Position numbers and translations under genes: made by a program. A DNA stretch of 63,972 nucleotides from NCBI GenBank assembly GCA_041663565.1, contig JBAYMJ010000005.1, forward strand, positions 1 to 63,972, given 5' to 3'. The notes beneath the pieces are model-generated. The model saw nothing but the letters and a program-made list of their open reading frames with translations. It made no database searches and was not told the DNA's origin. Source of the stretch: CAINOH01 sp041663565. Lineage in GTDB: Archaea > Micrarchaeota > Micrarchaeia > Norongarragalinales > CAINOH01. Numbering within the stretch: the stretch's first letter is position 1; each line of letters opens with the position of its first letter. This document shows positions 17,232-25,679 of this stretch, piece by piece.

Positions 17232-17816
17232 TCAGGGCTTCCTGCACAGGAACCCCTGCAACCCCTCGTCCCAGCGCACGCCAACAAACCCGGCCTCCAC
17301 GAGCCGCTGCTTGAAGCCCTTGGTCATGTTCTTCCCGCTGTTCTTGCCCGGGTTCCCTGTGTAGTGGAACATCCTTCCCCCGCGCCTGAGCACGCGGAAG
17401 AGCTTTTTGTAGAACGCAAGCGAGTACAGCTCGCCTGCGAGGGAGAATCGCGGCGGGTCGTGCAGGACAAAGTCGAACGAGCCGTCGCCGAAATCGTCAA
17501 TGGACTCGAAGGCATCTCCGACCACGATTTTTATTGCCGGACTTGAAAAGAGCTCGGCGGAGTCCTTGTTTGTCTTTGCAAGCCCAAGCACGTTCTCGTC
17601 AAGCTCAAGCGTGGTGACCTTTGCGCCCTTCTGGGCGGAGGCGATTGCGGAGTAGCCCAACCCCGTGCAGACATCAAGCACGCGGCTTCCCGGCGTCACG
17701 CCAAGCGCACGGACCTTGTCCTGCGAGTCCTGCACTGGCGTCTTCCTCACGGTCTGGTGCATCCGCACCCCGTCAATCTCAATTGTGCCGTCAACAAGGC
17801 GGTAGAACGCTGGCAT
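17232..17816 (-). CDS. class I SAM-dependent methyltransferase, archaeal
   Basis: About 194 residues with a Rossmann methyltransferase core: motif I VLDVCTGLGYSAIASA, the acidic strand end LELDEN, and motif IV-like LHDPPRFSLAGELYS. The HDPPRFSLAGELYS block matches a small family of predicted archaeal methyltransferases (COG2521 in my memory). DPPR-type motifs often occur in nucleic-acid-base methylating enzymes, but the substrate is unproven. ATG at 17816; a TATA-like cttatagcg lies about 40 bases upstream, within the end of uppP. Confidence 0.8.
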   Translation of the reverse strand: MPAFYRLVDGTIEIDGVRMHQTVRKTPVQDSQDKVRALGVTPGSRVLDVCTGLGYSAIASAQKGAKVTTLELDENVLGLAKTNKDSAELFSSPAIKIVVGDAFESIDDFGDGSFDFVLHDPPRFSLAGELYSLAFYKKLFRVLRRGGRMFHYTGNPGKNSGKNMTKGFKQRLVEAGFVGVRWDEGLQGFLCRKP

Positions 17817-17864
17817 AACGAACAATCATCTTTTCCACTTGGGTAAATGCGACCGCTATAAGAC

Positions 17865-18674
17865 TCAGCCTGCGCCGAGCGCCCACGCGGCGACCATGAC
17901 CAGGCCCATCGCAAGCGCAAAGTAGGCGACGCTCACTTTCTTCATTACCTTAAGCAAAGTGTCGAGGGCAAGGTAACCGACCACGAAACTTGTCGCTGCA
18001 AGCAGCATGCCGTCGGCGATTGGAAATGCGGCGACTTCGCCGCTTATGTAGAACACCATCTCGGCGCAGATTACGGTGGGGATGCTGAGAAGGAAGCTCA
18101 GGTAGAAGCTGTCCTCGCTTGAGAAGCCGCGCCAGATGAGCCCGGTCGTGCTGGTTCCCGAACGCGACACTCCCGGAAGCACGCTCAGGCCCTGCAGGAC
18201 TCCGGTGAGGACGCCGTCCTTCCAGGTTGCGGACTCCTTCTTGCGTTCCTTTGTGCCGTTCTGGCTTAACAGGAGGATTCCGGTAAGCACCAGGCCAAGG
18301 CCCATCAATGCAAACAATACACTCGTGTCAAGGGTCGGGAAGAACTTCTTTTCCAGGTAAAGAAGCGGGAAGCCTATTGCGCCGGTAAGGAGGATTGCAG
18401 TCAGGAGGAAGCCAGTCTTTCCTTCGGAGTAGGTGGATTTTGAAAGGGGCTTTGAAAGTACTGCTTGGAAAATCTCGATGATTTCCTTCCGGAAGTAAAT
18501 CGTTGCGGCAAGCAGCGTGCCTATGTGCACGTAAAGGAGTATCGGCACAAGGGACGCGGGGTCGCCGTTGAACACCTTGAACCAAGTCAGGCTCACCTGC
18601 GTCTTGGAGCTTATGGGCACCCACTCGGCGATGCCCTGCACCAAGCCCAGAACAAAAATGGTAATTGCGTCCAT
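17865..18674 (-). CDS. uppP: undecaprenyl-diphosphatase-like UppP/BacA
   Basis: Polytopic membrane phosphatase of 269 residues that dephosphorylates polyprenyl diphosphate to recycle the lipid carrier used for glycan export. Signatures are GLVQGIAEWVPISSKTQ near the N-terminus (normally E-x-x-P-I/V-S-S) and SVLPGVSRSGTSTTGLI near residue 170. About eight hydrophobic helices follow. In archaea the carrier is dolichol-like. It pairs conceptually with the cis-prenyl synthase at 22.6 kb. Confidence 0.93.
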   Translation of the reverse strand: MDAITIFVLGLVQGIAEWVPISSKTQVSLTWFKVFNGDPASLVPILLYVHIGTLLAATIYFRKEIIEIFQAVLSKPLSKSTYSEGKTGFLLTAILLTGAIGFPLLYLEKKFFPTLDTSVLFALMGLGLVLTGILLLSQNGTKERKKESATWKDGVLTGVLQGLSVLPGVSRSGTSTTGLIWRGFSSEDSFYLSFLLSIPTVICAEMVFYISGEVAAFPIADGMLLAATSFVVGYLALDTLLKVMKKVSVAYFALAMGLVMVAAWALGAG

Positions 18675-18721
18675 CGAATCAGCACCCGGTTGAAATTAAG
18701 AGTAAGAATGATTGCGGCCTT

Positions 18722-18776
18722 GGAAAATAAAAAAGAAGAAGAAAAGAAGAAAAAGAAAAAAGGGGGGAAATGGGCC
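18722..18776 (-). terminator. pyrimidine-rich 3' tract after dsbA-like gene 1
   Basis: The sense strand after the stop at 18783 starts with a C6 run and continues as an almost pure T/C stretch of about 50 bases with T runs of 4-5. Probable terminator of the DsbA-like gene, comparable with the tracts at 3.3, 13.3 and 14.1 kb. Confidence 0.5.
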
Positions 18777-18782
18777 GAGAGC

Positions 18783-19787
18783 CTACTTCTTGAGTATTGC
18801 CTCTACTGCGGACTGCATCGCGGAGCCGCCGACTGCCTCCTTTCCATTGACATAGAAAGTGGGCGTGCCGGTCACTCCGACGCTCGCGCCGTATTCCGCG
18901 TCGGCATTGACCTTTGCCGCAGTCTGGTTGTCGTCAAGGCACTTGTCGAACTTGACGGTGTCAAGCGAGAGGTTCTTCGCGTACGCCTTCAGGTCAGCCA
19001 CGGCCAAGCCGGTGCCGTCGCCCGAGCCCTTGGAAAACATCACGTCATACATGGCCCAGCCCTTTGCCTCGCCCTGCAGCATCGCGCACTCGAAGGCCTC
19101 CGAGGCCTTCTGTGCAGTCGCGTGCATCGAGAGCGGGAAGTGCACCAGGTAGTACTTGACGCTTCCGTTGTACGTCTTGAGCACGGTCTCGGTGTTTGCA
19201 TATGCGACCTTGCAGTACGGGCACTGGAAGTCCGAGAACTCCACTATCGTGACCGTTGCGTTGTCGGCTCCCCTGTACGGCCTTCCGGAGACGTTGATGT
19301 TCACTGCTGGCTTGGGAGTCGGCTTGACGAGCTTCTCAGTCAGGTCCATGTACGTGCCGAGGAAGAGCTTCTTGCCGTCGGATGTCACGTATCCCGAGCC
19401 GGACTGCGCGACCGCGCCGTCCTGCACAATGTCGTAGAACGCCTTGTACATGTCGCCTTCCTTGGTGATGTTCGCAACCTGCACGGTCACGCCGTCGGGC
19501 GCGCCGTTGATTGCGACAAGAGTCGTGAGGTAGTCGCTCATGTCCGTCTTGAGCGCCGCAAGCTGCGCCGAGGTCAGGCCCGAGGGCGTCGCCGTAGCGG
19601 CGCATACGTCAGTCGAGTTGTTCGCCGGGCAGGCCGCTGCCGGGCTGAACGCCGCGTGCGCAAAATACCCCACTACCAGGCAGACGAGCCCCACCAGGGC
19701 GAGCACCGCGACTGCCGGGATCTTCTTTCCACCAGCGTGGTAATGGCCCTCGTGGTGCTGTGGATGACTGTGTTCGTGTCCGTCCAA
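18783..19787 (-). CDS. membrane-anchored DsbA-like thiol oxidoreductase 1
   Basis: Protein of 334 residues. A His-rich cytoplasmic N-tail (MDGHEHSHPQHHEGHYH) is followed by one transmembrane helix at about 25-47. An external spacer domain follows, then a DsbA-like thioredoxin domain with FSDFQCPYCKV (CPYC near 189-192) and the cis-proline loop GVTGTPTFYVNG. The likely role is oxidation or isomerisation of disulfides in exported proteins. It starts at TTG with GGAGGTAGG 9 bases upstream, the same arrangement as its paralog at 45.8 kb. Two more Cys (about 53 and 62) sit between the helix and the spacer. Confidence 0.9.
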   Translation of the reverse strand: MDGHEHSHPQHHEGHYHAGGKKIPAVAVLALVGLVCLVVGYFAHAAFSPAAACPANNSTDVCAATATPSGLTSAQLAALKTDMSDYLTTLVAINGAPDGVTVQVANITKEGDMYKAFYDIVQDGAVAQSGSGYVTSDGKKLFLGTYMDLTEKLVKPTPKPAVNINVSGRPYRGADNATVTIVEFSDFQCPYCKVAYANTETVLKTYNGSVKYYLVHFPLSMHATAQKASEAFECAMLQGEAKGWAMYDVMFSKGSGDGTGLAVADLKAYAKNLSLDTVKFDKCLDDNQTAAKVNADAEYGASVGVTGTPTFYVNGKEAVGGSAMQSAVEAILKK

Positions 19788-20038
19788 AATAACCTACCTC
19801 CTACATTCAGGTGTCTGGAAAAATTACCGTTTCTGTGCGCGGCCCCCAAATAGCCCTTACCCAACTGGCCGCAGAAAGAATAGTCTTGCAAGGTGATATT
19901 TAAACCGGTGGTTTTTGTCCGGAAGAACCGGGGGCGATGGGGGGTGGACTGCGGGGGCAACGGATGCAAAAAGTCTTAAACGAAGAATTAGTAACCATTC
20001 CGGGCGCAATCGCCCGAAACCGCAGTGGTGATGGACAT

Positions 20039-20254
20039 TTGGCAAAGGCTCAGAAGAAAGTTGCAGCAACAGGCGATTACAACGCGCAGGCGGCCAAGAG
20101 GATGAACCTCTTCTCCAAGGTCAGGGGGCTCATGATTATGCTCATAGGCGGCACGCTCGTAGGCTTCGGCATGGGCGGCTACGACGCGTTCCGCGCATCG
20201 CTGTTCATAGGCCTGGAAGTGCTGCTGCTCGGGTTCGTCTGGCTTGCGGACTAA
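20039..20254 (+). CDS. small membrane protein, unknown
   Basis: About 71 residues if the TTG at 20039 is used, with a GGTGATGGA ribosome-site-like stretch just upstream; the frame stays open back to 19937. A polar, Lys/Arg-rich N-terminus (AKAQKKVAATGDYNAQAAKRM) is followed by two hydrophobic helices split by a Gly-rich turn (GMGGYDAFRAS). TATA-like aagtcttaaac lies at about 19970. I do not recognise the family. It is followed after 24 bases by a small zinc-binding protein gene, perhaps co-transcribed. Confidence 0.55.
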   Translation: MAKAQKKVAATGDYNAQAAKRMNLFSKVRGLMIMLIGGTLVGFGMGGYDAFRASLFIGLEVLLLGFVWLAD

Positions 20255-20278
20255 ACCCAAGTTCCTATTGGTTCTGAA

Positions 20279-20590
20279 ATGAAGAGGAAGAAGGCCGGCA
20301 GGGCTGTTGCGAAAAAGCGCAAGCCCGGCTTTAAGCCTGCAAAGATGCTTGCCCACTCCGTGCCGCTGCGCCGGATGCAAAAGAGGCTGTTCTTCGAGCC
20401 TGCGGTCTATTACGCCTGCACCGGCAACTGCCTCGGCCTCGTGACCAAGGAGGCGCACGGCAGGGGCCACACGAGCTGCAGGATAATCGTCTGCTCAAAC
20501 TACGGCAAGCCCCTCAAGAAGATGCACTACTGCAGAAGCTGCAGGACGCACTACGAGCCGCACAAGAAGCACCACTGCCCCGGCCGCTAG
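20279..20590 (+). CDS. small Cys/His-rich basic protein
   Basis: Protein of 103 residues, strongly basic at the N-terminus (MKRKKAGRAVAKKRKPG), with seven Cys and several His in the second half: CTGNC, CRIIVC, CRSC and a final HKKHHC. These could form one or two structural zinc sites, suggesting nucleic-acid or ribosome binding. No named family is recognised. Its TAG stop and the stop of the convergent ATPase gene share the palindrome CTAG at 20587-20590. Confidence 0.7.
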   Translation: MKRKKAGRAVAKKRKPGFKPAKMLAHSVPLRRMQKRLFFEPAVYYACTGNCLGLVTKEAHGRGHTSCRIIVCSNYGKPLKKMHYCRSCRTHYEPHKKHHCPGR

Positions 20591-22017
20591 GCGTAAAGGT
20601 ATTCCTCCGCCCGCAATGCCATCGCGACCGGCTCCTTTCTTGCAAAGAACTTCGCGCGGCGCTGCCACTCCGACAGGAACTTCCCGTGGTCGGCGTTCGA
20701 AAGGCAGGACATAATCTTTTCCTTGAGCTTGCCGCTTCCGAAACCGCAGAAGCGAAGCGCCGAGCCCTTCGCGTCGAACGAAAAGATGGGCCGCGCAAGG
20801 AATGAGCCTCCTTCCTGGCACACCTCGCAAACCTCGGTCACCCTCCGCACCTCGCCACCTGTCCGTGCTGAAAGGTCGTAGACCGGAATCCGCCTTGCAA
20901 CTATGATTAGGTCCAGCGCCGCAAGGTCGTGGTCAGTCGCGCCCATCAGCCTCATCCGGCCAAGGCACTCGGCAGCGCTGTCGGAGTGGAAGGTGCAGTA
21001 GGTGCCGCGCGCCTGTCCTGAAAGCAGGCAGTCGAAAAGCGCCTTGCAGTCACCCTGCGTGCGCACCTCGCCTACGAAAACGCGGTCGGGCCGCATCCTC
21101 AAAGTGTCCTTGACAAGGTCGGCCATCGCGGCCTTGGAGGCAACCAGCCTTGCCACGTGCTTTTGCGCGGGCATCAGTTCGGGAGTGTCCTCCACAAGCA
21201 CAATCCTCTCTCGCGTGCCAACAAGGTCACACAGCGCGTTGAGCACGGTGGTCTTCCCGCCGCCGGTGTTTCCGGCCACTATGATTGAGCAGTCCGACTG
21301 CATCGCAAACCACAGGAAAGCAGCCGCTTCGGTGCTGATTGCCTTCACAGCTACAAGGTCTGCCATGTCCATCCTCTTTGCAGGAAAGAGCCTGATGGAA
21401 AACGAGACCCCTGCGGGGCTGATGGGCGGGCAGGACGCGTGGAGCCTGCCGCCGTTCGCAAGCTGGGAGTCAAGCCGCGGTGTTGCAAATGAGAGGCGCT
21501 TGCCGCTCCTTACTGCCATCCTGTTGACAGCAGCCATTGCGAAGCGCTCGGAGCACAAGAAGCAGTTGGTCGCAAGCCACGCTTTCCTGGTGCAGGAAAA
21601 GACGTAGAGGGGCTCGGCTGTTGAGACGAAGGCAATCTCCTCCAAGTCGTCGCGGGAAAGAAGGAAGTCGAGGCAGCCGAAGCCGCAGAAGGAATGGAAT
21701 AGTGCTGCTGCGATTTTTCCAGAGGACGGTTCGTCGATGGCCGTCCGGTGCCGGTTGCATACCGCTATGACTATCTTTTCAAAAGTGGAGGTGCTTGCGG
21801 CAGCTGAGGGCGACGACTCGACTGCAGCCGCATACTCCGCCGAAGCCTTCGCGAATACGGCTTCCTCCAATGCCGAGAACTCGAAGCGCTCGGCTACGCA
21901 AAGGAAATCCTTGCCTGCCTCCGCCTTTCCAGCGGATTTCTTTTCCGCGGCAGCCGCAGCCGCAACCGGCGCGGCAACCTTCCAGCCAACTACCCTGCTC
22001 AAACGCCCAAACCACAC
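20587..22017 (-). CDS. type II/IV secretion-type ATPase (TadA/ArlI-like)
   Basis: VirB11/TadA/GspE-superfamily ATPase of about 476 residues. An N-terminal domain is followed by a RecA-like core: Walker A VAGNTGGGKTT, the Asp box LVEDTPELM, and MRPDRVFVGEVRTQGD with the GEVR of the Walker B/His-box region. Such ATPases drive pilus, archaellum or DNA-transfer machines. No membrane platform protein or pilin is adjacent, so it is an orphan here. The start is uncertain: GTG at 22017, or a TTG at 22077 that would add a hydrophobic N-terminus. An Ala-rich linker follows the start. Confidence 0.85.
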   Translation of the reverse strand: MWFGRLSRVVGWKVAAPVAAAAAAEKKSAGKAEAGKDFLCVAERFEFSALEEAVFAKASAEYAAAVESSPSAAASTSTFEKIVIAVCNRHRTAIDEPSSGKIAAALFHSFCGFGCLDFLLSRDDLEEIAFVSTAEPLYVFSCTRKAWLATNCFLCSERFAMAAVNRMAVRSGKRLSFATPRLDSQLANGGRLHASCPPISPAGVSFSIRLFPAKRMDMADLVAVKAISTEAAAFLWFAMQSDCSIIVAGNTGGGKTTVLNALCDLVGTRERIVLVEDTPELMPAQKHVARLVASKAAMADLVKDTLRMRPDRVFVGEVRTQGDCKALFDCLLSGQARGTYCTFHSDSAAECLGRMRLMGATDHDLAALDLIIVARRIPVYDLSARTGGEVRRVTEVCEVCQEGGSFLARPIFSFDAKGSALRFCGFGSGKLKEKIMSCLSNADHGKFLSEWQRRAKFFARKEPVAMALRAEEYLYA

Positions 22018-22130
22018 CCGCAAAGGGTATTGTGTTGGAAGGGGGAATTTAGGCGCAGGTAGAAGAAAAATAAACAATGGGTTTATGTGAATGCGACGGA
22101 CCGGCCTGCTGCTGCCTGTCGCCTCCTTGC

Positions 22131-22511
22131 CTACTGCCGCAGCGTAACTCTCGTCCCGGGCTTCAACCCATACTTCTTCGCCCAGCCTTTTGGCATCTCG
22201 ACGAGGTACTTGAAGGGCTTCTTGGGAACTATCCAGGCCTTCCAGCCGGGTATTGCGGCCATCACTTCGACTACCTTCCAGCCGGAATCTATGAATACCG
22301 CGTCGTAGGGCAAGAAGCAGAAGAACGAGTGCGTGGCGTTCGCGCCCCTTGCCTCGGACTCGAACTCAAAGAAAAGCGGCCTGGAAAACGGCTTGCGCAG
22401 GGGCGTGCCCTGCCACATTATGCCGAGGGCGCGGGAAAAAAGGCTTGCCGCAACGTCGGTCCAAAACGACTTTTGGCATTTTCCCTGCCTTCCAATAAAT
22501 ATTTTAGCCAT
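22131..22511 (-). CDS. DUF192-family protein
   Basis: Protein of 126 residues of the DUF192 (COG1430) family, recognised by SLFSRALGIMWQG near the N-terminus, FFCFLPYDAVFIDSGWKVVEV in the middle and PFKYLVEMPKGWAKKYGLKPG near the end. Biochemical function is not established. Many family members are exported, but this one has no signal peptide. It is transcribed divergently from the prenyl synthase gene with only 65 bases between start codons. Confidence 0.85.
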   Translation of the reverse strand: MAKIFIGRQGKCQKSFWTDVAASLFSRALGIMWQGTPLRKPFSRPLFFEFESEARGANATHSFFCFLPYDAVFIDSGWKVVEVMAAIPGWKAWIVPKKPFKYLVEMPKGWAKKYGLKPGTRVTLRQ

Positions 22512-22576
22512 CCAAGTAATAGCTATTGTACCGGTTAATCAGCATATCGCCGTCAATGTATAGTGGGCAAGCACCA

Positions 22577-23281
22577 ATGCACAAGACTCTTTCAAGCCTG
22601 GCAATAATCCCCGACGGGAACAGGCGCTACGCGCAGAAGAACAACATAGCGGTCGAGCAGGCCTACTTGGCGGGATTCCGCAAGTCCGAGGAGGCGGTCC
22701 GCTGGTGCGGCGACTCCGGCATCAAGACGCTCACGTACTGGGCGCTTTCCCTGGACAACTTCTCCAAGCGCTCCACTGACGAGCTTTCCTTGCTTTTCAA
22801 GCTGATGAAGTCGCACGCCCAGCGCGTCCTCGACTCGCAGGCTTACAAGGACAACGAGGTCACCGTGAGGTTCTTCGGCAAGCGCGAGCTCCTGCCTGCC
22901 GAGCTTAACCGCATGTTCTCCAAGGTAGAGGAGATGTACCCGGAGCGCAACGGCGGGCTTTCGCTCAACATGGGAATCGCATACTCGGGCCGCGACGAGC
23001 TTTTGAACGCTGCTCAGAAGCTCGCGGCAGACATTTCATCGCAGAAAGTGCGCGCAAACTCGCTCACCGAGTCGGAGTTCGAAAAATACCTATACTTGCG
23101 CGAATCACCCGACCTTCTCATCCGCACCGGAGACTCGCACCGGCTCTCGGGCATGATGCCCTGGCAGACGGTCTATTCCGAATTGTTCTTCTCGCCCAAG
23201 CTCTGGCCGGAGGTCACCAAGGCCGACTTCGAGGAAGCGGTCGCGTTCTACGACTCCACGGACAGGAAGTTCGGGAAATAA
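22577..23281 (+). CDS. uppS: cis-polyprenyl diphosphate synthase
   Basis: Z-type prenyltransferase of 234 residues that elongates isoprenoid diphosphates into the long polyprenyl carrier (dolichol-type in archaea). Signatures are IIPDGNRRYAQKNN near the N-terminus (catalytic Asp, G-N-R), TYWALSLDNFSKRS and ESPDLLIRTGDSHRLSGMMPWQ near the C-terminus. The ATG at 22577 aligns with the family start. It pairs functionally with uppP. Confidence 0.94.
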   Translation: MHKTLSSLAIIPDGNRRYAQKNNIAVEQAYLAGFRKSEEAVRWCGDSGIKTLTYWALSLDNFSKRSTDELSLLFKLMKSHAQRVLDSQAYKDNEVTVRFFGKRELLPAELNRMFSKVEEMYPERNGGLSLNMGIAYSGRDELLNAAQKLAADISSQKVRANSLTESEFEKYLYLRESPDLLIRTGDSHRLSGMMPWQTVYSELFFSPKLWPEVTKADFEEAVAFYDSTDRKFGK

Positions 23282-23312
23282 AAAAACGGATAGCGGAAAT
23301 ACCGCAACAAGA

Positions 23313-23888
23313 CTATTTCTTGGCCTTGCGGTTGTGCGCCACAACCATCTCGGAAAACCTCTCGCCTACAATCCGGTTCATCGTCTTGTATATCCCGTTG
23401 GGGTTCGGGCCGTAGAGGCTCCAGGGAGTGGAAAAACGGCCGTTCCTCACGCTGAACTTCACCCCGCAGTCCCGCTTTCCCGACCCGGGCAGCCTGCTCG
23501 ACACTGCCTTTGCGACGTCGGCCATCCGGATTTTGACAACCGCGCCGGCCAGCTTGGATTTCGTCTTCGTGTCAAGGGCGACGTCCTGATTGTGGACTTC
23601 CACGGTCTTCGGCCCCGAGAGGACGGAATGCACCTGTTCATCCGACTCGGCATAGGAAAACGGCTTGATTTTGAAGTCTTTCTTGAGCTTGAACTGGAAA
23701 TCGCCCGCCTCTTTCGGGGTGTTGAACGAATACTTGTGGTAGGCCACCGGAGTCAGGTAATCCAGGCCGAACTCGCGGCTGGAAGGCGAGTCGCTCACGG
23801 CCTTTGGCCGGAACAGTATGTTGACTCCGGTTGCGCCCAGCTCCTGCGCCAGACTGCGGATTTTGACTGCCTCTTCCAAGATGCTCAC
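23313..23888 (-). CDS. hypothetical protein, leaderless
   Basis: About 191 residues, not recognised. The frame is open far upstream inside gpmA, but a strong TATA box (aatatttatagg, centred near 23907) lies 20-25 bases before a GTG at 23888, indicating a leaderless transcript starting there. The sequence begins VSILEEAVKIRSLAQELG. It is mixed alpha/beta and soluble, with TVEVHNQDVALDTKTK and RLPGSGKRDCGVKFSVRNG as notable stretches. The first half, with repeated basic/aromatic motifs, suggests a small-molecule or RNA-binding fold. No function is assigned. Confidence 0.65.
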   Translation of the reverse strand: MSILEEAVKIRSLAQELGATGVNILFRPKAVSDSPSSREFGLDYLTPVAYHKYSFNTPKEAGDFQFKLKKDFKIKPFSYAESDEQVHSVLSGPKTVEVHNQDVALDTKTKSKLAGAVVKIRMADVAKAVSSRLPGSGKRDCGVKFSVRNGRFSTPWSLYGPNPNGIYKTMNRIVGERFSEMVVAHNRKAKK

Positions 23889-23914
23889 CTTCGAGTATGA
23901 ACCTATAAATATTC

Positions 23915-24676
23915 TTATTGCTTCTTTGCCTTTCCCTGGCTCGCCACTTTTTCCATCGCAGCCCTGATTTCCTCCGGGTCGCCGAGGAAGTAGTGCTTTA
24001 GCGGCTTGAGGGTGCGGTCGTCGAGCTCGTACACGAGCGGGATGCCCGTCGGGAGGTTGAGCTCGGTGATTTCTTCGTCCGAGACGCTGTCCAAGAACTT
24101 CACGAGCGAGCGCAGGCTGTTGCCGTGAGCAGCGATGAGGACGCTCTTTCCGCTTTTGATTGCGGGCGCGATGTCGGAATCCCAGAAAGGAAGGGTCCTT
24201 GCGACGTTGTCCTTGAGGCACTCTGTAAGCGGGATTTGCCCCGGGGAAAGGTCCTTGTAAAGCGGGTCGTTTCCTGAATAGCGCGGGTCGGTCTTTTCGA
24301 GCGCGGGCGGCCGCACATCGTAGCTTCTCCTCCAAATCTTGACCTGCGCCTCGCCGTACTTTGCGGCCATCTCGGACTTGTTCAGGCCTTGGAGCGCGCC
24401 ATAGTGCCGTTCGTTGAGCCTCCAGGACTTGACAACCGGAATCTTGGTCAGGCCCATTTCGGAAAGGACGATGTCAAGCGTGCGGGTGGCGCGTACTAGG
24501 ACGGAGGTGAAAGCGAGGTCAAAGGAGTAGCCTTCTTTCTTCAAAGTCTCGCCTGCCTGCTTGGCCTCCTCGACGCCCTTCTCCGAAAGGTCGACGTCGG
24601 TCCACCCGGTGAAGCGGTTTTCCTTGTTCCAGACGCTTTCGCCGTGACGCAGGAGTACGAGTCTCTTCATACGCAT
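23915..24676 (-). CDS. gpmA: 2,3-bisphosphoglycerate-dependent phosphoglycerate mutase
   Basis: Glycolytic/gluconeogenic enzyme interconverting 3- and 2-phosphoglycerate through a phospho-His intermediate; 253 residues. VLLRHGESVWNKENRFTGW carries the catalytic RHG, LNERHYGALQGLNK the second signature, and LIAAHGNSLRSLVKFLD the second catalytic His. This cofactor-dependent form is common in bacteria and less usual in archaea, which mostly use the unrelated cofactor-independent enzyme, so acquisition by transfer is plausible. It is followed directly by a leaderless hypothetical gene. Confidence 0.95.
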   Translation of the reverse strand: MRMKRLVLLRHGESVWNKENRFTGWTDVDLSEKGVEEAKQAGETLKKEGYSFDLAFTSVLVRATRTLDIVLSEMGLTKIPVVKSWRLNERHYGALQGLNKSEMAAKYGEAQVKIWRRSYDVRPPALEKTDPRYSGNDPLYKDLSPGQIPLTECLKDNVARTLPFWDSDIAPAIKSGKSVLIAAHGNSLRSLVKFLDSVSDEEITELNLPTGIPLVYELDDRTLKPLKHYFLGDPEEIRAAMEKVASQGKAKKQ

Positions 24677-24683
24677 TCACTTC

Positions 24684-25520
24684 CTATACCAAGACTATGC
24701 CCTTGGCGCCAGTAAAAGCCTTTCTCAGGTCCTGTTCGGCCTTGCCCGCATGCTCAAAGCGTATGCGGACAAGTGACTGGGGGCCTTTCCAGTTCTTGCC
24801 GTAGCGCAGCGCAAAGGCAACGGACAACTTCACTGCAAGGTCGGCCCCTTTATTGGGGTCAACTGACACGGTGAAGACTTCGCCGAAGTTCTTGTCCGGC
24901 ACCATCGAATCCTTTCCATAAACCAGGATTTCCGAGGGATGCTGCGATTCCGGCACCTTTGCCACCAGGTTTGGGTGGGTGCAGCTCTTGCTGCCTGAAA
25001 GCGCGCACTTTGCGCCTGCCGAAAGGACTTCAGGAGGTTCGCGCGCATCCGAGCACACGCTGCCGATTACGTCCACCTGCTTGCTGCGGTCCAGTTTTTC
25101 GAGCCCGTGGCTCGCTACCACTTCCACGCTGCCGTCGATGTGACCGTACTTGACTGCTATGACCGGAATGTTGTGCGCCTTGGCCTCTTCAAGGAGCCTT
25201 TTTGCGCGAGTGGCTGCGTCGGTCTCGAAGTTGATTTCATTTACTGCGGAAAGCAGTTGATGCTGCTCCATACCAAACCACTGCTTTGAACGGGGGTCCA
25301 GGTGGTATGCCTCCAGCGTTGCATAAATGTCCTTTACCCCCGCCTCCGCCTTCTGCGGGCTGAGGTTTCCAAGGGCGCCGCAGCCGTCGGGGCATTCGCG
25401 CGTCTTGCTGTGAGTTGCCACGACCATGAGCGGGTTTTCGTACTTTTGCCCCGTTTGGGGGACGAAAGTCCCTGCGAGGCTGTGGGCTTCCCTGATAACA
25501 ATCGGGGGCTGTACTGGCAT
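24684..25520 (-). CDS. hypothetical protein with Cys-rich N-terminal motif
   Basis: Protein of 278 residues, not recognised. Near residue 33 it has ATHSKTRECPDGCGALG, and later CSDAREPPEVLSAGAKC and GSKSCTHPNLV; Cys and His are spaced as if binding metal. SDAR and the H-plus-C pattern recall beta-carbonic anhydrases, but the order does not fit convincingly, so no function is claimed. It is soluble, with no signal peptide. GGTGA precedes the ATG. Only 7 bases separate its end from gpmA, so the two genes probably share a transcript. Confidence 0.65.
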   Translation of the reverse strand: MPVQPPIVIREAHSLAGTFVPQTGQKYENPLMVVATHSKTRECPDGCGALGNLSPQKAEAGVKDIYATLEAYHLDPRSKQWFGMEQHQLLSAVNEINFETDAATRAKRLLEEAKAHNIPVIAVKYGHIDGSVEVVASHGLEKLDRSKQVDVIGSVCSDAREPPEVLSAGAKCALSGSKSCTHPNLVAKVPESQHPSEILVYGKDSMVPDKNFGEVFTVSVDPNKGADLAVKLSVAFALRYGKNWKGPQSLVRIRFEHAGKAEQDLRKAFTGAKGIVLV

Positions 25521-25679
25521 TCAAAAATCACCGTTTGGGGGTTTGATGGTTTTATCCAAATTAGCACAGTCAATCTTAAGAACCAAACGCAAAACTTGCC
25601 GTTCGTGCGGCCGCGCTTGCGGCTGATTTTTATTCCTTGTAAGCCCTAAAGGCATCAGCAACAAGGTGACTCTTACTTA

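Noticed and set aside
18465..19853. 462-codon plus-strand frame
   Set aside because: Lies opposite uppP and the DsbA-like gene, which have clear families; the translation is low-complexity, His/Arg/Val-rich antisense.
20587..20590. Shared CTAG stop of two convergent genes
   Set aside because: Compact convergent ends are common in small archaeal genomes; not notable by itself.
23889..24335. N-terminal extension of the hypothetical gene at 23.3 kb
   Set aside because: This part is out-of-frame reading of gpmA; a TATA box places the transcript start at about 23888.
24684..25520. Possible carbonic anhydrase
   Set aside because: SDAR and Cys/His residues are present but not in the order or spacing of beta-class enzymes; left as unknown.
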